A DNA stretch of 64,000 bases from Vreelandella venusta (lineage in GTDB: Bacteria > Pseudomonadota > Gammaproteobacteria > Pseudomonadales > Halomonadaceae): the NCBI RefSeq assembly GCF_007989605.1, contig NZ_BJUL01000007.1, positions 186,001-250,000 of the forward strand. Direction: 5' to 3'. The first letter of the stretch is position 1, and each line of letters opens with the position of its first letter. Made by a program: the position numbers and the translations under genes. The notes below the pieces were generated by a model. It saw only the letters and a program-made list of their open reading frames with translations. It searched no databases and was not told the DNA's origin. Positions 24,969 through 33,941 of the stretch are shown here, piece by piece.

Positions 24969-26737
24969 GGGCTTTCCCCAGGTTGATGTGCAAAAACAGA
25001 ATGTGCGAAAACAGATTGTGCCAAAGATGGTTTACCAAACGAGGCGGGCCAATAACGGGCGCCCAATTGCTGGGCGATGCGTACGCCCTGGCCGCGCTTA
25101 ACTCTCGATTGCTCGGTATCGATCAGCAGGCAATCACCTAGCGGAGCGAGATCGTCAACCGATTCCCGCGTGCGGCCATCGGTAATCAAATAAGTACGTA
25201 CCTGTAAGCCAGGCTCGCGGCGCTGCCACTGTTGAATTAGCCGTTTGGCTTCAATAATCGCTTCCCGCAGCGGCGTGCCACCGCCGCCCTTGGCACTGTC
25301 AAGCGTGCCCCGGGCGTTTTTGGGAGCACGGCGACGTGACAGTAGCGACACCACGCCACCATTACCAAACCCGAGCACCGCGACTTGCTCCCGCGCAGCG
25401 TAAGCTTGGGCGACCAGCGACTCCACCAGCCCTTTGGCTTGGCCTAACAGACGCTGCCCCAAGGTGGAGCCAGAGGTATCCATTAGCACCAGATGCGCTA
25501 TCGTTTGCCCTGCGCGAGACTTGCGCATTTTCAACTGCTGCCAAGGCCATTGGCCACGATTGGCGATTAGCGTCGCGAACCCGTCTAGCCGCGGAGTTTC
25601 CGCCTGAGAGCGCCCGCGACCGAAGACACCTCCCTTGCCTGTGCTAGCCGCTGTATCGGCGCGTTGCGCACGTGGGGAAAAGCTATCGCTTTCGGGCAGG
25701 TTAACCGCTGACTGGTGAATGGACGCCTGTGCTACAGGCGGCATAGCGCCCCATTGGCCCTGCTCACCATTGTGATGGGATGGCCCGCCGGTGGGCGCGT
25801 TATTAGCTGACGACGAACTGCCCTCCCCATTCGAAGGCGTTTGATTAGGCGGGGAGGACGGCGGAAGTTGCTCTGGCGGCTGGGTTCGCCGATGTGCCAG
25901 CACCCAGGGTTCGACGGTGTCGATATCTTGCTGTTCAACGCTCGCCACGCCACGCCAGGCGGCATGAGCCTGGGCGGCTCGGTGCCAGGTAACGTCTGCC
26001 CGCAGCCCTTCAACGCCGGCGGCTTCGCAGCATGCCGCAATGGTCTCGTACACCCAGTCTTCGCTAGTCACCGACGCTAGTGCCTGCTGGGCATGGTCAA
26101 GCTGCTGAGTCAGCGCTGCCTGCTCTATCTCAAACTGTTGTATGTATGCCTCTGGGTCGCGGTCAAAGGCTTCGCGCTGCTGAACAATCGCAATGCGCTG
26201 TTTAACACTGACGCGATCAGCCTGTTCAATACAGAAGCCAAAACGGTCGAGCAGCTGCGGGCGCAGCTCGCCCTCATCAGGGTTCATGGTGCCAATCAAA
26301 CTAAAACGCGCCGAGTGTGAGTGACTGATACCATCACGCTCAACGATATTGACCCCGCTGGCGGCCACGTCGAGCAGCAGGTCAACCAAGGTATCCGGCA
26401 GCAGATTAACTTCATCGACATACATCACCCCGCCGTCGGCTTTGGCGAGGAGCCCTTGATGAAAAGTGGCTTGCTGCTCGGCTAGCACCTTTTGCAAATC
26501 TAGACTTCCCACTAGCCGGTCTTCGCTGGCACCCAGCGGTAAGGTGACAAAGGGTGGCTTTTTGCCATTGGTGTCGTTAGGCAAAACCGCCGCCAGCGCC
26601 CGCGCCAAAGTGGATTTCGCACTGCCCCGAGGACCGCTGATCAAGACACCGCCAATGCGCGGATTAATCGCATTCAGCAGCAAGGCGGTTTTCAGCGCTT
26701 CCTGGCCGACAACCCCCACAAAGGGAAAGTCACTCAA
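24965..26737 (-). CDS. ChlI/ChlD-like AAA ATPase-VWA fusion, likely cobaltochelatase partner
   Basis: A 590-residue protein. The N-terminus is a ChlI-type AAA+ ATPase: VVGQEALKTALLLNAINPRIGG, Walker A GPRGSAKSTLARAL (about 35-48), MYVDEVNLLPD (Walker B) and GTMNPDEGELRPQLLDRF. A Pro/Ser/Gly-rich linker (about 295-330) leads to a VWA domain with the MIDAS motif DTSGST (about 425-430). This is the layout of magnesium-chelatase D/I fusions; no photosynthesis genes are near. As first gene of the chelatase-cobalamin operon it most likely energises CobN in place of CobS/CobT. It has no riboswitch upstream. Confidence 0.85.
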   Translation of the reverse strand: MSDFPFVGVVGQEALKTALLLNAINPRIGGVLISGPRGSAKSTLARALAAVLPNDTNGKKPPFVTLPLGASEDRLVGSLDLQKVLAEQQATFHQGLLAKADGGVMYVDEVNLLPDTLVDLLLDVAASGVNIVERDGISHSHSARFSLIGTMNPDEGELRPQLLDRFGFCIEQADRVSVKQRIAIVQQREAFDRDPEAYIQQFEIEQAALTQQLDHAQQALASVTSEDWVYETIAACCEAAGVEGLRADVTWHRAAQAHAAWRGVASVEQQDIDTVEPWVLAHRRTQPPEQLPPSSPPNQTPSNGEGSSSSANNAPTGGPSHHNGEQGQWGAMPPVAQASIHQSAVNLPESDSFSPRAQRADTAASTGKGGVFGRGRSQAETPRLDGFATLIANRGQWPWQQLKMRKSRAGQTIAHLVLMDTSGSTLGQRLLGQAKGLVESLVAQAYAAREQVAVLGFGNGGVVSLLSRRRAPKNARGTLDSAKGGGGTPLREAIIEAKRLIQQWQRREPGLQVRTYLITDGRTRESVDDLAPLGDCLLIDTEQSRVKRGQGVRIAQQLGARYWPASFGKPSLAQSVFAHSVFAHQPGESP

Positions 26738-27092
26738 GCGAACCTCCCATGCAGAGCATGCCCGAAGCTTGAACTTTATTCATGATGATTTGGTAAATAA
26801 TGATAAAACCATTCATAAGGAAGCGATGAAATAAAGTCTCGCAGTATAGAGGAAGGCGCGGCTGCGAAGCCAGCTTAGCGCCCAGTACCTCCTGGAAGAC
26901 AGGGCCTATTTTTACACGGTAAGACAGGCCTAATGTCGACACTAGGCCAAATTGAAATGACATTTAAGAATGCACAGCCACAGAGGCTTTGGTTTGTCTT
27001 ATCGTAATGAAAAAAAAGGCTTTAGTGTCAAACTTAGCCGAAAGATCGGGCTTTTTGTTGTTCTACCTTTACCCGCCACCTAGAATAACCGC
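26738..27092. other. Divergent gap with hairpins, no gene
   Basis: Between the ChlI/ChlD gene (minus) and the riboswitch (plus). GGCCTAATGTCGACACTAGGCC-type symmetry near 26928-26948 and an AGCC/GGCT stem followed by TTTTTG near 27034-27055 are visible. Promoters for both directions presumably lie here. I see no B12 riboswitch facing the minus strand and no credible small gene. Confidence 0.45.
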
Positions 27093-27257
27093 CGTCGGTG
27101 TTCCTCACGGAACTTAATAGAGAATCCGCTGCGGCTTAGCCGCGAAACGGAACTGCCCCCGCAACTGTAGGCGGTTAGCGATGCTCAATGAGCCACTGGA
27201 CGTATTGTCTGGGAAGGCGAGCTAGCCATGACCCGTCAGTCAGGAGACCTGCCGACC
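27093..27257 (+). ncRNA. Cobalamin riboswitch upstream of the first corrinoid ABC importer
   Basis: The conserved order of the AdoCbl aptamer is visible: GTCGGTG at the 5' side of P1, AATAGAGAATCC, CTGCCCCCGCAACTGTA, the B12-box region GAGCCACTG then GGGAAGGCG, and a closing GTCAGGAGACCTGCCGAC whose CCGAC pairs with GTCGG. The importer ATG is 78 nt downstream at 27336. When AdoCbl is bound, expression of the importer is expected to fall. Confidence 0.93.
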
Positions 27258-27335
27258 ATGTTAATTAATCGAGCGAGACGGTTCGGCCAGATTTTTTCTG
27301 GCTGGACGCATCGCTCATCATGCACGGGAGTGTAC

Positions 27336-28349
27336 ATGATGTTGAGATTGACCACGGCGGTAGCCGCCAGTGTTGTAAGCCTTGGCCAAGCGGCTTACGC
27401 CGCTACCGATTACCCCCTCACACTCACCAACTGCGGCGTAGAGATAAGTGTAGAGTCGGCCCCCGAGCAAACGGTAACGGTGGGTCAATCGGCCACAGAG
27501 ATTCTTTACTCACTAGGGCTTGCTGACAGCGTAGTTGGCACCTCAGTCTGGTTTAATCCGGTATTGCCGCAATTTACTGAGGTCAATGAACAGATCGAGC
27601 GAATCGCCAACGACGACCCCAGCTTCGAAGCCGTAGTCAACAAGCGCCCTGACTTAGTTGCGGTGCAGTACGAGTGGCACGTGGGGCCTACCGGGAGCGT
27701 GGCCAGTCGAGACCAGTTTCATGAACTAGGTATCGCCACCTACATCATGCCCGCCGATTGCGATACTAAGGATAACTCTACCGGTGGCGATGGTACCCGC
27801 ACCGCCGCCTTCTCGACGCAATCGATCTATAAAGGGATCACCGAGCTAGCCGAAATTTACGATGTTCAAGACGCTGGTGATGCCCTGGTGGCAGACCTAA
27901 ACGCCCGTGAAGAACACGCTATCAACCTGGCAAGCAGCCTTGATTTGCCAGAGGACCTGTCGGCAGTCTTTTGGTTTTCATCAACGGACCTGGGAGTCAG
28001 CCCTTTCGTTGCCGGTCAACTGGGCGCACCAGGCTATATGATGGACAAACTAGGCATTCGTAATGTCATTGAGTCTGATGAAGAGTGGCCCACCATTGGC
28101 TGGGAAAGCATCGCCCAGGCTGACCCCGATGTGATTGTTATCGCCGCCATGGATCGTCGCCGTTTTCCTGCTGACGACATCGAAGCAAAGCGTGAGTTTC
28201 TGCACAACGACCCGGTTACCCGCGAAATGACGGCGGTTCGAAATAACCGCATCGTTGAGATGGATGCCCATGCGATGAGTGCCACCATGCGCAGCATTTA
28301 CGGCCTTGAGTCACTCGCCGAAGCGCTGTCGACGATGTCTTTCAACTGA
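27336..28349 (+). CDS. ABC transporter periplasmic corrinoid/siderophore-type binding protein
   Basis: A 337-residue BtuF/FepB-type substrate-binding protein. The start at 27336 (ATGATG, preceded by GGGAG) gives a clean signal peptide: MMLRLTTAVAASVVSLGQAAYA, cleaved before ATDYP. Helical-backbone SBP features include TVTVGQSATEILYSLGLADSVVGTS, KRPDLVAVQYEW and GWESIAQADPDVIVIA. It leads a binding protein-permease-ATPase operon immediately below a B12 riboswitch. Corrinoid or a B12-precursor cargo is therefore inferred, although close relatives handle iron siderophores. Confidence 0.8.
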   Translation: MMLRLTTAVAASVVSLGQAAYAATDYPLTLTNCGVEISVESAPEQTVTVGQSATEILYSLGLADSVVGTSVWFNPVLPQFTEVNEQIERIANDDPSFEAVVNKRPDLVAVQYEWHVGPTGSVASRDQFHELGIATYIMPADCDTKDNSTGGDGTRTAAFSTQSIYKGITELAEIYDVQDAGDALVADLNAREEHAINLASSLDLPEDLSAVFWFSSTDLGVSPFVAGQLGAPGYMMDKLGIRNVIESDEEWPTIGWESIAQADPDVIVIAAMDRRRFPADDIEAKREFLHNDPVTREMTAVRNNRIVEMDAHAMSATMRSIYGLESLAEALSTMSFN

Positions 28350-28364
28350 GATGGCTTTTAACAC

Positions 28365-29429
28365 ATGAGCATAGCGCTAACACGGCCGACTGCTAGACGC
28401 TTCGGGCTGCGCTGGCTTTGGGTAACGCCTCTTGTGCTGGTGGCCGCACTCATCGCGGGCACCGCCATCGGCGAGACATCAATTCCCATTGATACTATTC
28501 TCAAAGTACTTGCCAACCAGCTACTTGGCAGCGATTACCCGGTTGACCGAATCGACGAGGGTATTATCTGGAACTACCGCCTCAGTCGCGCCGTCGTTGC
28601 CGCTTGTTGCGGCACCAGCTTGGCATTGGCGGGAGTGGTATTGCAGGCCCTGCTGCGCAACCCCCTAGCCGACCCCTATTTAATGGGTATTTCTGCTGGA
28701 GCCTCTACAGGTGCCGTTGCGGTGGCGGTTGTTGGGTTAGGCGCGGGCCTGCTGTCACTCTCCTTGGGCGCCTTCGTTGGCGCCCTGCTCGCCTTTGGCA
28801 TCGTAGTAATGCTCGCCCATGCGGCCAACAGCGGTGTCGGCGGTGGGCGTGGCGTTCAGGCAGCAGGGGCAATTATTCTGGCCGGGATTGCTGGCTCGCA
28901 GCTATTTAATGCACTGACGGCTTTTATCATTACCAAGTCAGCCAGTGCTGAACAGGCGCGGGGCATTATGTTTTGGCTGATGGGTAATCTCTCCGGGGTA
29001 CGCTGGGCTGATGCCACCTTAGCGGTGCCTGCCGCGCTGCTAGGGCTAGTGGTTTGCCTATGGCACCGCCGTTCCCTGGATGCGTTTACCTTCGGGGCCG
29101 ACAGCGCCGCTTCGATGGGCATTGCAGTGCGTCCGGTGCGCGGCATGCTGATTATCGCAATGGCACTGGTCACTGCGGTGATGGTTTCCATCGTAGGAGC
29201 GATTGGCTTTGTTGGCTTAGTGATTCCCCATGCGATGCGCTTTATTGTCGGCAGCCAACACACGCGCTTGATACCCGCCACGGCGCTTGCTGGCGCGGTA
29301 TTTTTAATCGGTTCAGATATTCTCTCGCGCACGCTGATATCTGGTCAGGTGCTTCCCATCGGGGTGATTACATCGCTAATCGGCGCACCCGCTTTTGCGC
29401 TAATTCTTGTCCGTGGCAAGAGGCATTAA
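28365..29429 (+). CDS. FecCD/BtuC-type ABC permease
   Basis: A 354-residue inner-membrane permease with about ten hydrophobic helices. Signatures of the BtuC/FecCD family: LSRAVVAACCGTSLALAGVVLQALLRNPLADPYLMGIS, LAGIAGSQLFNALTAF, VGAIGFVGLVIPHAMRFIVG and GVITSLIGAPAFALIL. Its stop overlaps the ATPase start (TAATG). Second gene of the riboswitch-controlled importer. Confidence 0.88.
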   Translation: MSIALTRPTARRFGLRWLWVTPLVLVAALIAGTAIGETSIPIDTILKVLANQLLGSDYPVDRIDEGIIWNYRLSRAVVAACCGTSLALAGVVLQALLRNPLADPYLMGISAGASTGAVAVAVVGLGAGLLSLSLGAFVGALLAFGIVVMLAHAANSGVGGGRGVQAAGAIILAGIAGSQLFNALTAFIITKSASAEQARGIMFWLMGNLSGVRWADATLAVPAALLGLVVCLWHRRSLDAFTFGADSAASMGIAVRPVRGMLIIAMALVTAVMVSIVGAIGFVGLVIPHAMRFIVGSQHTRLIPATALAGAVFLIGSDILSRTLISGQVLPIGVITSLIGAPAFALILVRGKRH

Positions 29430-30193
29430 TGCAACTATCCGCAGAACAACTCACCTGGGCGGTACATGGCACGCCACTGGTCATTGACGTCACCCTGACT
29501 GTCGAGCCTGGTCAGACCTTTGGTCTGGTGGGGCCCAACGGCTCGGGAAAAACGTCCCTGCTGCGTCTGCTGGCCGGTTTGAACAAACCAAAGTCAGGAC
29601 AAGTGCGGATTAATAACCAGCCTTTGCACGCCCTCACGCAACGCTCTATCGCTCAATCTATTGCCTTAGTTGAGCAACAGGCTGACACCACCGATAGGAT
29701 TACCGTGCGCCAAGTGGTCGCGCTGGGTCGCACGCCGTTTCTTTCCGCCTTACGCGCCTGGTCAATTGAAGATGATGCCATCGTGGCTAAAGCGCTGATA
29801 GATGTTGATATGGCGCATATGGCCGATCGGCTTTGGCATACCCTCTCTGGCGGTGAGCGCCAACGCGTGCATATTGCTCGGGCATTGGCCCAACAGCCTA
29901 ACATCCTGCTGCTGGATGAACCCACCAACCATCTGGATATTCGCCACCAACTGTCGATTCTTGAACTGGTCAGGCAGCTGCCGATTACGGTGATTATTTC
30001 CCTGCACGACCTTAACCAAGCCATGGAGTGCGACCGCATCGGCGTTATGGATAGCGGCCGCCTAATCGATAGCGGCCCACCCCACGACGTGCTCACCGCC
30101 AGTAGGCTACAGCAGACCTTTGGTGTGCATGCCCACGTGATCGATGACCCTGTCGATGGCAAGCAGGTCATGCGTTTTCGCAACGCAGTTTAG
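29429..30193 (+). CDS. ABC transporter ATPase, BtuD/FepC type
   Basis: A 254-residue cytosolic ATPase. Walker A GPNGSGKTSLLRLLAGL (about 34-50), Q-loop region VEQQADTTDRITV, signature LSGGERQRVHIARALAQ (about 137-153), Walker B ILLLDEPTNHLDIRH and the switch histidine in IISLHDLNQAM. The start is the ATG at 29429 overlapping the permease stop; a longer in-frame reading upstream only shadows the permease gene. Completes the first importer. Confidence 0.9.
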   Translation: MQLSAEQLTWAVHGTPLVIDVTLTVEPGQTFGLVGPNGSGKTSLLRLLAGLNKPKSGQVRINNQPLHALTQRSIAQSIALVEQQADTTDRITVRQVVALGRTPFLSALRAWSIEDDAIVAKALIDVDMAHMADRLWHTLSGGERQRVHIARALAQQPNILLLDEPTNHLDIRHQLSILELVRQLPITVIISLHDLNQAMECDRIGVMDSGRLIDSGPPHDVLTASRLQQTFGVHAHVIDDPVDGKQVMRFRNAV

Positions 30194-30313
30194 AAACGTT
30201 GGCATGGGGTAAATGACTTGGGGTAGATGACATGGATAAATGATATGAAGTAAAAGGCAGCGATACCACAGGATATAGTGAGGCGTTTTTTTGGTTAAGA
30301 TATTGGGGCCCAA

Positions 30314-31138
30314 ATGAGTACTGACCATCCACCAAATGCGCATCTTGCTAAATGGGAAAATGCTAAAAACCCTGTGGTGTCGATGTTTAAAGAGTACCCT
30401 GCGGGCCATCACATCTCTCCCCATCAACATCAGCGTGGACAGTTAATCTATGCCAGCACAGGTACGATGAGACTATGCACCCGCGATGAATACTGGTTAT
30501 TACCTCCGTTTCGTGGCGTCTGGATGCCTCCTTACGTAGAACATGAAATGAGCGCCAGCACAGCGGTTTGTTTGCGGACTTTATATGTCAATGTCGAATC
30601 GTTCACCTTGAACTTGCCCAGTCATCCAGTAGGAATAGGCGTCACTGCCCTTTTACGCGAACTGCTGATCAGAGCCTCCTCTTTTTCAATCACCTATCAT
30701 CCAGACAGCTTCGAAGAGCGCTTATTGCGGCTAGCATTAGAAGAAATGAAGCTGGCCTTCGAGTGTGGATTAAAACTGCCCATGGGCAGAGATAAGCGTT
30801 TGAAAAAGATCTGCGATACGTTGCTGGAAAATCCGGGTGATGTGCGCTCACTGGCAGATTGGGCGAATGAGGTCGGAGCAACGACGCGGACACTATCCCG
30901 ACTATTTCGCACTGAGACAGGTATTTCTTTTATTCAATGGCGAGAGCAGGTACGCATTGTAAGTGCTATGTCGGGGTTAAGCACCGGGCAACGCGTTAGC
31001 CAAGTTGCAGAGCATCTAGGATATGCTTCACAAGGGGCGTTTACCGTGATGTTCAAACGTGTCACGGGTAAATCTCCCCGAGAGTATTTAAACGATCTGT
31101 CCTGTTCTCAAACAAAGTTGTCTCGCATGGAAGAATAG
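30314..31138 (+). CDS. AraC-family transcriptional regulator with cupin sensor
   Basis: A 274-residue regulator. The N-terminal cupin (HHISPHQHQRGQLIYASTGTMRL, residues about 34-56, then LPPFRGVWMPPYVEHEM) may bind a ligand through its histidines. The C-terminal part has two helix-turn-helix motifs: SLADWANEVGATTRTLSRLF and RVSQVAEHLGYASQGAFTVMFKRVTGKSPREY. It is followed 56 bp later by a DMT exporter, its likely target. A similar cupin-AraC plus transporter pair occurs at 48.5-50.5 kb. Confidence 0.88.
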   Translation: MSTDHPPNAHLAKWENAKNPVVSMFKEYPAGHHISPHQHQRGQLIYASTGTMRLCTRDEYWLLPPFRGVWMPPYVEHEMSASTAVCLRTLYVNVESFTLNLPSHPVGIGVTALLRELLIRASSFSITYHPDSFEERLLRLALEEMKLAFECGLKLPMGRDKRLKKICDTLLENPGDVRSLADWANEVGATTRTLSRLFRTETGISFIQWREQVRIVSAMSGLSTGQRVSQVAEHLGYASQGAFTVMFKRVTGKSPREYLNDLSCSQTKLSRMEE

Positions 31139-31194
31139 AATCCGCGTGAGATTGATATTGTTTCTCTACTTTTTGAAATAATCGGTAGAGGAAT

Positions 31195-32133
31195 ATGAAA
31201 CGTTCACTAACGTCACTCACTGACCACTATTACGTTCTGATCATCGCGTCTACATTCCTGCAAGGGTCTTCTTTTGTCAGCACTAAGCTCGTTATGGAGC
31301 AGATGTCGCCTTTATGGGCAGCGTCTGCTCGCTTCCTGGTCGCAGCACTATCCTTGTCGCCTTTTGTTTTTATCCAAATGCGCAGGCATAAACTAGCTCT
31401 TAAAGAGCTTCCTTGGGTAAAACTGCTAATAATTGGTAGTTTTCAAACAGCCGGTGTCATGTCGCTACTCAACATTGGGCTAACGGCGACTAGCCCTTCC
31501 ATAGCGGCCATTCTTATGGCCAGTAACCCTTTACTGGTGGTTGTCTTGGCATGGTTTATTTTAGGCGAGCGCTCCTCGACGTTTGCCTTATTCGGCTTAG
31601 CCTCTGCATTTATTGGAGTAATTATTTGTATTGGGATCGACGTTGACGGCTACCACGGAATCGGGCATGGGGAAGTATTGGTGATGCTGGCATCTACCTG
31701 CTGGGCCTGCTCTACCGTGTTAAGTAAGAAATTTGCCATGACGCCCTCACCTTGGATAGTCACTTTCTGGCAGATGTTGATTGGCTCCCTGCTGCTTATG
31801 GTGATAGCTGCATTCAGCAAACAACCTTTTTCCCTACCGACGGATGCTTACCACTGGGGAATGTTTATGTGGCTGGCAATTCCCGCATCGACTGGAGCTA
31901 TCGGGCTTTGGTTTGCGGCGTTAAAGATTGGCGGCTCCGTACATACAAGCGGCTTCTTGTTTCTGTGCCCACTATTTGCCGCCCTGGTTGCATTTATATT
32001 GATCGGACAACACCCAGCATGGCATGAAGTGATTGGCGGGGTTTTGGTGGGCGCAGGCCTGTTTCTGATGTCTCGCCAGCGTCAACCAAACCAGCGACAG
32101 CCAAAACCAGCCCCCCTGTTAGATACCCGCTAA
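31195..32133 (+). CDS. EamA/DMT-family transporter
   Basis: A 312-residue inner-membrane protein with about ten transmembrane segments and two EamA repeats: SSFVSTKLVMEQMSPLWAASARFLVAAL (first) and STCWACSTVLSKKFAMTPSPWIVTFWQMLIGSLLL (second). ASNPLLVVVLAWFILGERSS is typical of drug/metabolite exporters. AGAGGA precedes the ATG. Probably exports an amino acid or metabolite under the upstream AraC protein; substrate unknown. Confidence 0.82.
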   Translation: MKRSLTSLTDHYYVLIIASTFLQGSSFVSTKLVMEQMSPLWAASARFLVAALSLSPFVFIQMRRHKLALKELPWVKLLIIGSFQTAGVMSLLNIGLTATSPSIAAILMASNPLLVVVLAWFILGERSSTFALFGLASAFIGVIICIGIDVDGYHGIGHGEVLVMLASTCWACSTVLSKKFAMTPSPWIVTFWQMLIGSLLLMVIAAFSKQPFSLPTDAYHWGMFMWLAIPASTGAIGLWFAALKIGGSVHTSGFLFLCPLFAALVAFILIGQHPAWHEVIGGVLVGAGLFLMSRQRQPNQRQPKPAPLLDTR

Positions 32134-32175
32134 CGTAGCAGCGAGCGCTAACTGTTGAGCTAGCCAAGCTTGTCA

Positions 32176-32946
32176 TCACTCTTTTATGGGCACAAATACC
32201 GGTGCCCCTTCAACCTCGACCACCGCCAGCCGCTGCTGGTAAAGGCGCTCTAATGCACTGGGCACTAGCATGCTGTCTCGCGCTCCCCAGCAAGCCTCGC
32301 CACTGGGGTAGATTAGCAAAAGGTGATCACACCAGCGGGCGGCTAGATTTAAATCGTGCAGGCACATCATCACCGCACTGCCCTGGGCTGCCTGCTGGGC
32401 CATCAGCGCCATCACTGCGCTTTGGTGGTGTAAGTCGAGGTGGTTGGTGGGTTCGTCAGCCAGCCAGATATTGGGAGCCTGAGTCAGTACCGTGGCCATC
32501 GCCACGCGCTGGCGCTCGCCGCCAGAAAGCGTACTCACCAAACGGTCGCGCAGGTGCGCAACGTCTAACCGTTCAAGCGCTGCCTCGGCTTGGGCATAGT
32601 CGTCTGCCCCCTCCATTTGCCACAGCGATAGGTAGGGATGGCGGCCAATCAGTGCGGTTTCAAGCACGGTCGCGGGAAAGCCATCCAAGCGCTCCTGGAA
32701 GACAATTCCCAACATTTGCGCAACTTGCCGTCTGCTCAGCGTCTCAAGGGGCTGCTCCCCCAGCAGCACTTGCCCGGAGCGCGGCGCGTTCAGCCCTGCC
32801 AAAGTGTGCAGCAGCGTCGTTTTACCCGCTCCGTTGGGGCCGAGCACGCCCCATACCTGCCCTGGTTCGATGGTAATATTCAGCGCCGTGCCACCGTCTC
32901 TTCCCGGTACGTTGATGATCAGGTCTTGGGTAACCAAACGGCTCAT
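32176..32946 (-). CDS. btuD: Vitamin B12 ABC importer ATPase
   Basis: A 256-residue ATPase with Walker A LGPNGAGKTTLLHTLAGL (about 34-51), signature LSGGERQRVAMATVLTQ, Walker B IWLADEPTNHLDLHHQ and switch histidine MMCLHDLNLAA. Its ATG overlaps the permease stop. Last gene of riboswitch-btuB-F-C-D, so corrinoid specificity is well supported by context. Confidence 0.9.
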   Translation of the reverse strand: MSRLVTQDLIINVPGRDGGTALNITIEPGQVWGVLGPNGAGKTTLLHTLAGLNAPRSGQVLLGEQPLETLSRRQVAQMLGIVFQERLDGFPATVLETALIGRHPYLSLWQMEGADDYAQAEAALERLDVAHLRDRLVSTLSGGERQRVAMATVLTQAPNIWLADEPTNHLDLHHQSAVMALMAQQAAQGSAVMMCLHDLNLAARWCDHLLLIYPSGEACWGARDSMLVPSALERLYQQRLAVVEVEGAPVFVPIKE

Positions 32947-33941
32947 CAGCGGCTCCGATAAAGCAGAAAGAGGAACGTCGGTACACCTAATAGTGCGGTA
33001 ATCACTCCTACCGGCAGCTGTTCCGGCGCGATCATTGTGCGCGCCAGTGTATCGGCCAGCATGAGTAAGGTCCCTCCAGCCAGTGCACAGGCCGGTAAGA
33101 TTAACCGCTGATCGTTACCCAACAATAGGCGCAGCATGTGCGGCACTACCAAGCCGACAAAGCCAATGCTACCCGCCGTAGTAACAGCCGCGGCGGTTAG
33201 CAAGCTGGCGACGATATAAATGCACCACTCAAGTGGCCGGACGGCAACGCCCAGCGCAGCAGCCTGCTGAGGGCCACGAGCCAGCACATTTAAGCTGCGT
33301 CCAAGGGGCATCACTATCACACAGGTAGCCAGCAACAGTAGCAGCGGCGACCAAGGTGCGCGCGCGTAAGAAAGATCGCCCATTAGCCAATACAGCATGC
33401 CCGGTAACCGCTCAGCAGGGCTCAGTGCCAACATCAAAGTGATCACCGCGCCCCAGCCTGCCGCAACCACTACCCCAGTTAGCAGTAACCGTGAAGGGGT
33501 CCAGCTACCGCTGCCGTGGGCCAAGCCGAAAACTAATAACGTCGAAACTAGCGCACCGCCAAACGCCGAGCCTGAAATCGCCAATCCGCCCAGCCCCCCC
33601 AGCATGGCAGCAAGCGCACCAATCGAGGCACCTCCGGAAAGTCCGAGTACATAAGGGTCTGCTAGAGGATTACGCAGCAGCACTTGCATCAGAGCACCCG
33701 CTACCGCTAACAATCCACCGACAGCAAAAGCCGAAAGTGCTCTTGGCAAGCGCAGCTCCAGCACCATAGTACGCGCCAGCGCATTGCCCTCGTCCTGGCC
33801 GATATAACCAAGATGACCGAGAACCACTTGCCAAACTTGCCCTGGGGAAAGCTGCGCACTACCAATACCAAGGGCGATAATCAGAGAAGCCAGTGCCGCC
33901 AGCAGCAACAGACCTAGTGGGAAGCCCAATCGTGCTAACAT
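32946..33941 (-). CDS. btuC: Vitamin B12 ABC importer permease
   Basis: A 331-residue permease with about ten transmembrane helices and the BtuC/FecCD signature LPRALSAFAVGGLLAVAGALMQVLLRNPLADPYVLGLSGGAS, then AGSIGFVGLVVPHMLRLLLG and GVITALLGVPTFLFLL at the C-terminus. It abuts btuF with no gap and shares a base with btuD. Confidence 0.9.
   Translation of the reverse strand: MLARLGFPLGLLLLAALASLIIALGIGSAQLSPGQVWQVVLGHLGYIGQDEGNALARTMVLELRLPRALSAFAVGGLLAVAGALMQVLLRNPLADPYVLGLSGGASIGALAAMLGGLGGLAISGSAFGGALVSTLLVFGLAHGSGSWTPSRLLLTGVVVAAGWGAVITLMLALSPAERLPGMLYWLMGDLSYARAPWSPLLLLLATCVIVMPLGRSLNVLARGPQQAAALGVAVRPLEWCIYIVASLLTAAAVTTAGSIGFVGLVVPHMLRLLLGNDQRLILPACALAGGTLLMLADTLARTMIAPEQLPVGVITALLGVPTFLFLLYRSR

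Noticed and set aside
26730..26963. A 77-codon minus-strand frame upstream of the ChlI/ChlD gene
   Set aside because: It overlaps the start of the downstream gene in another frame, lacks recognisable motifs and contains a hairpin; probably leader DNA.
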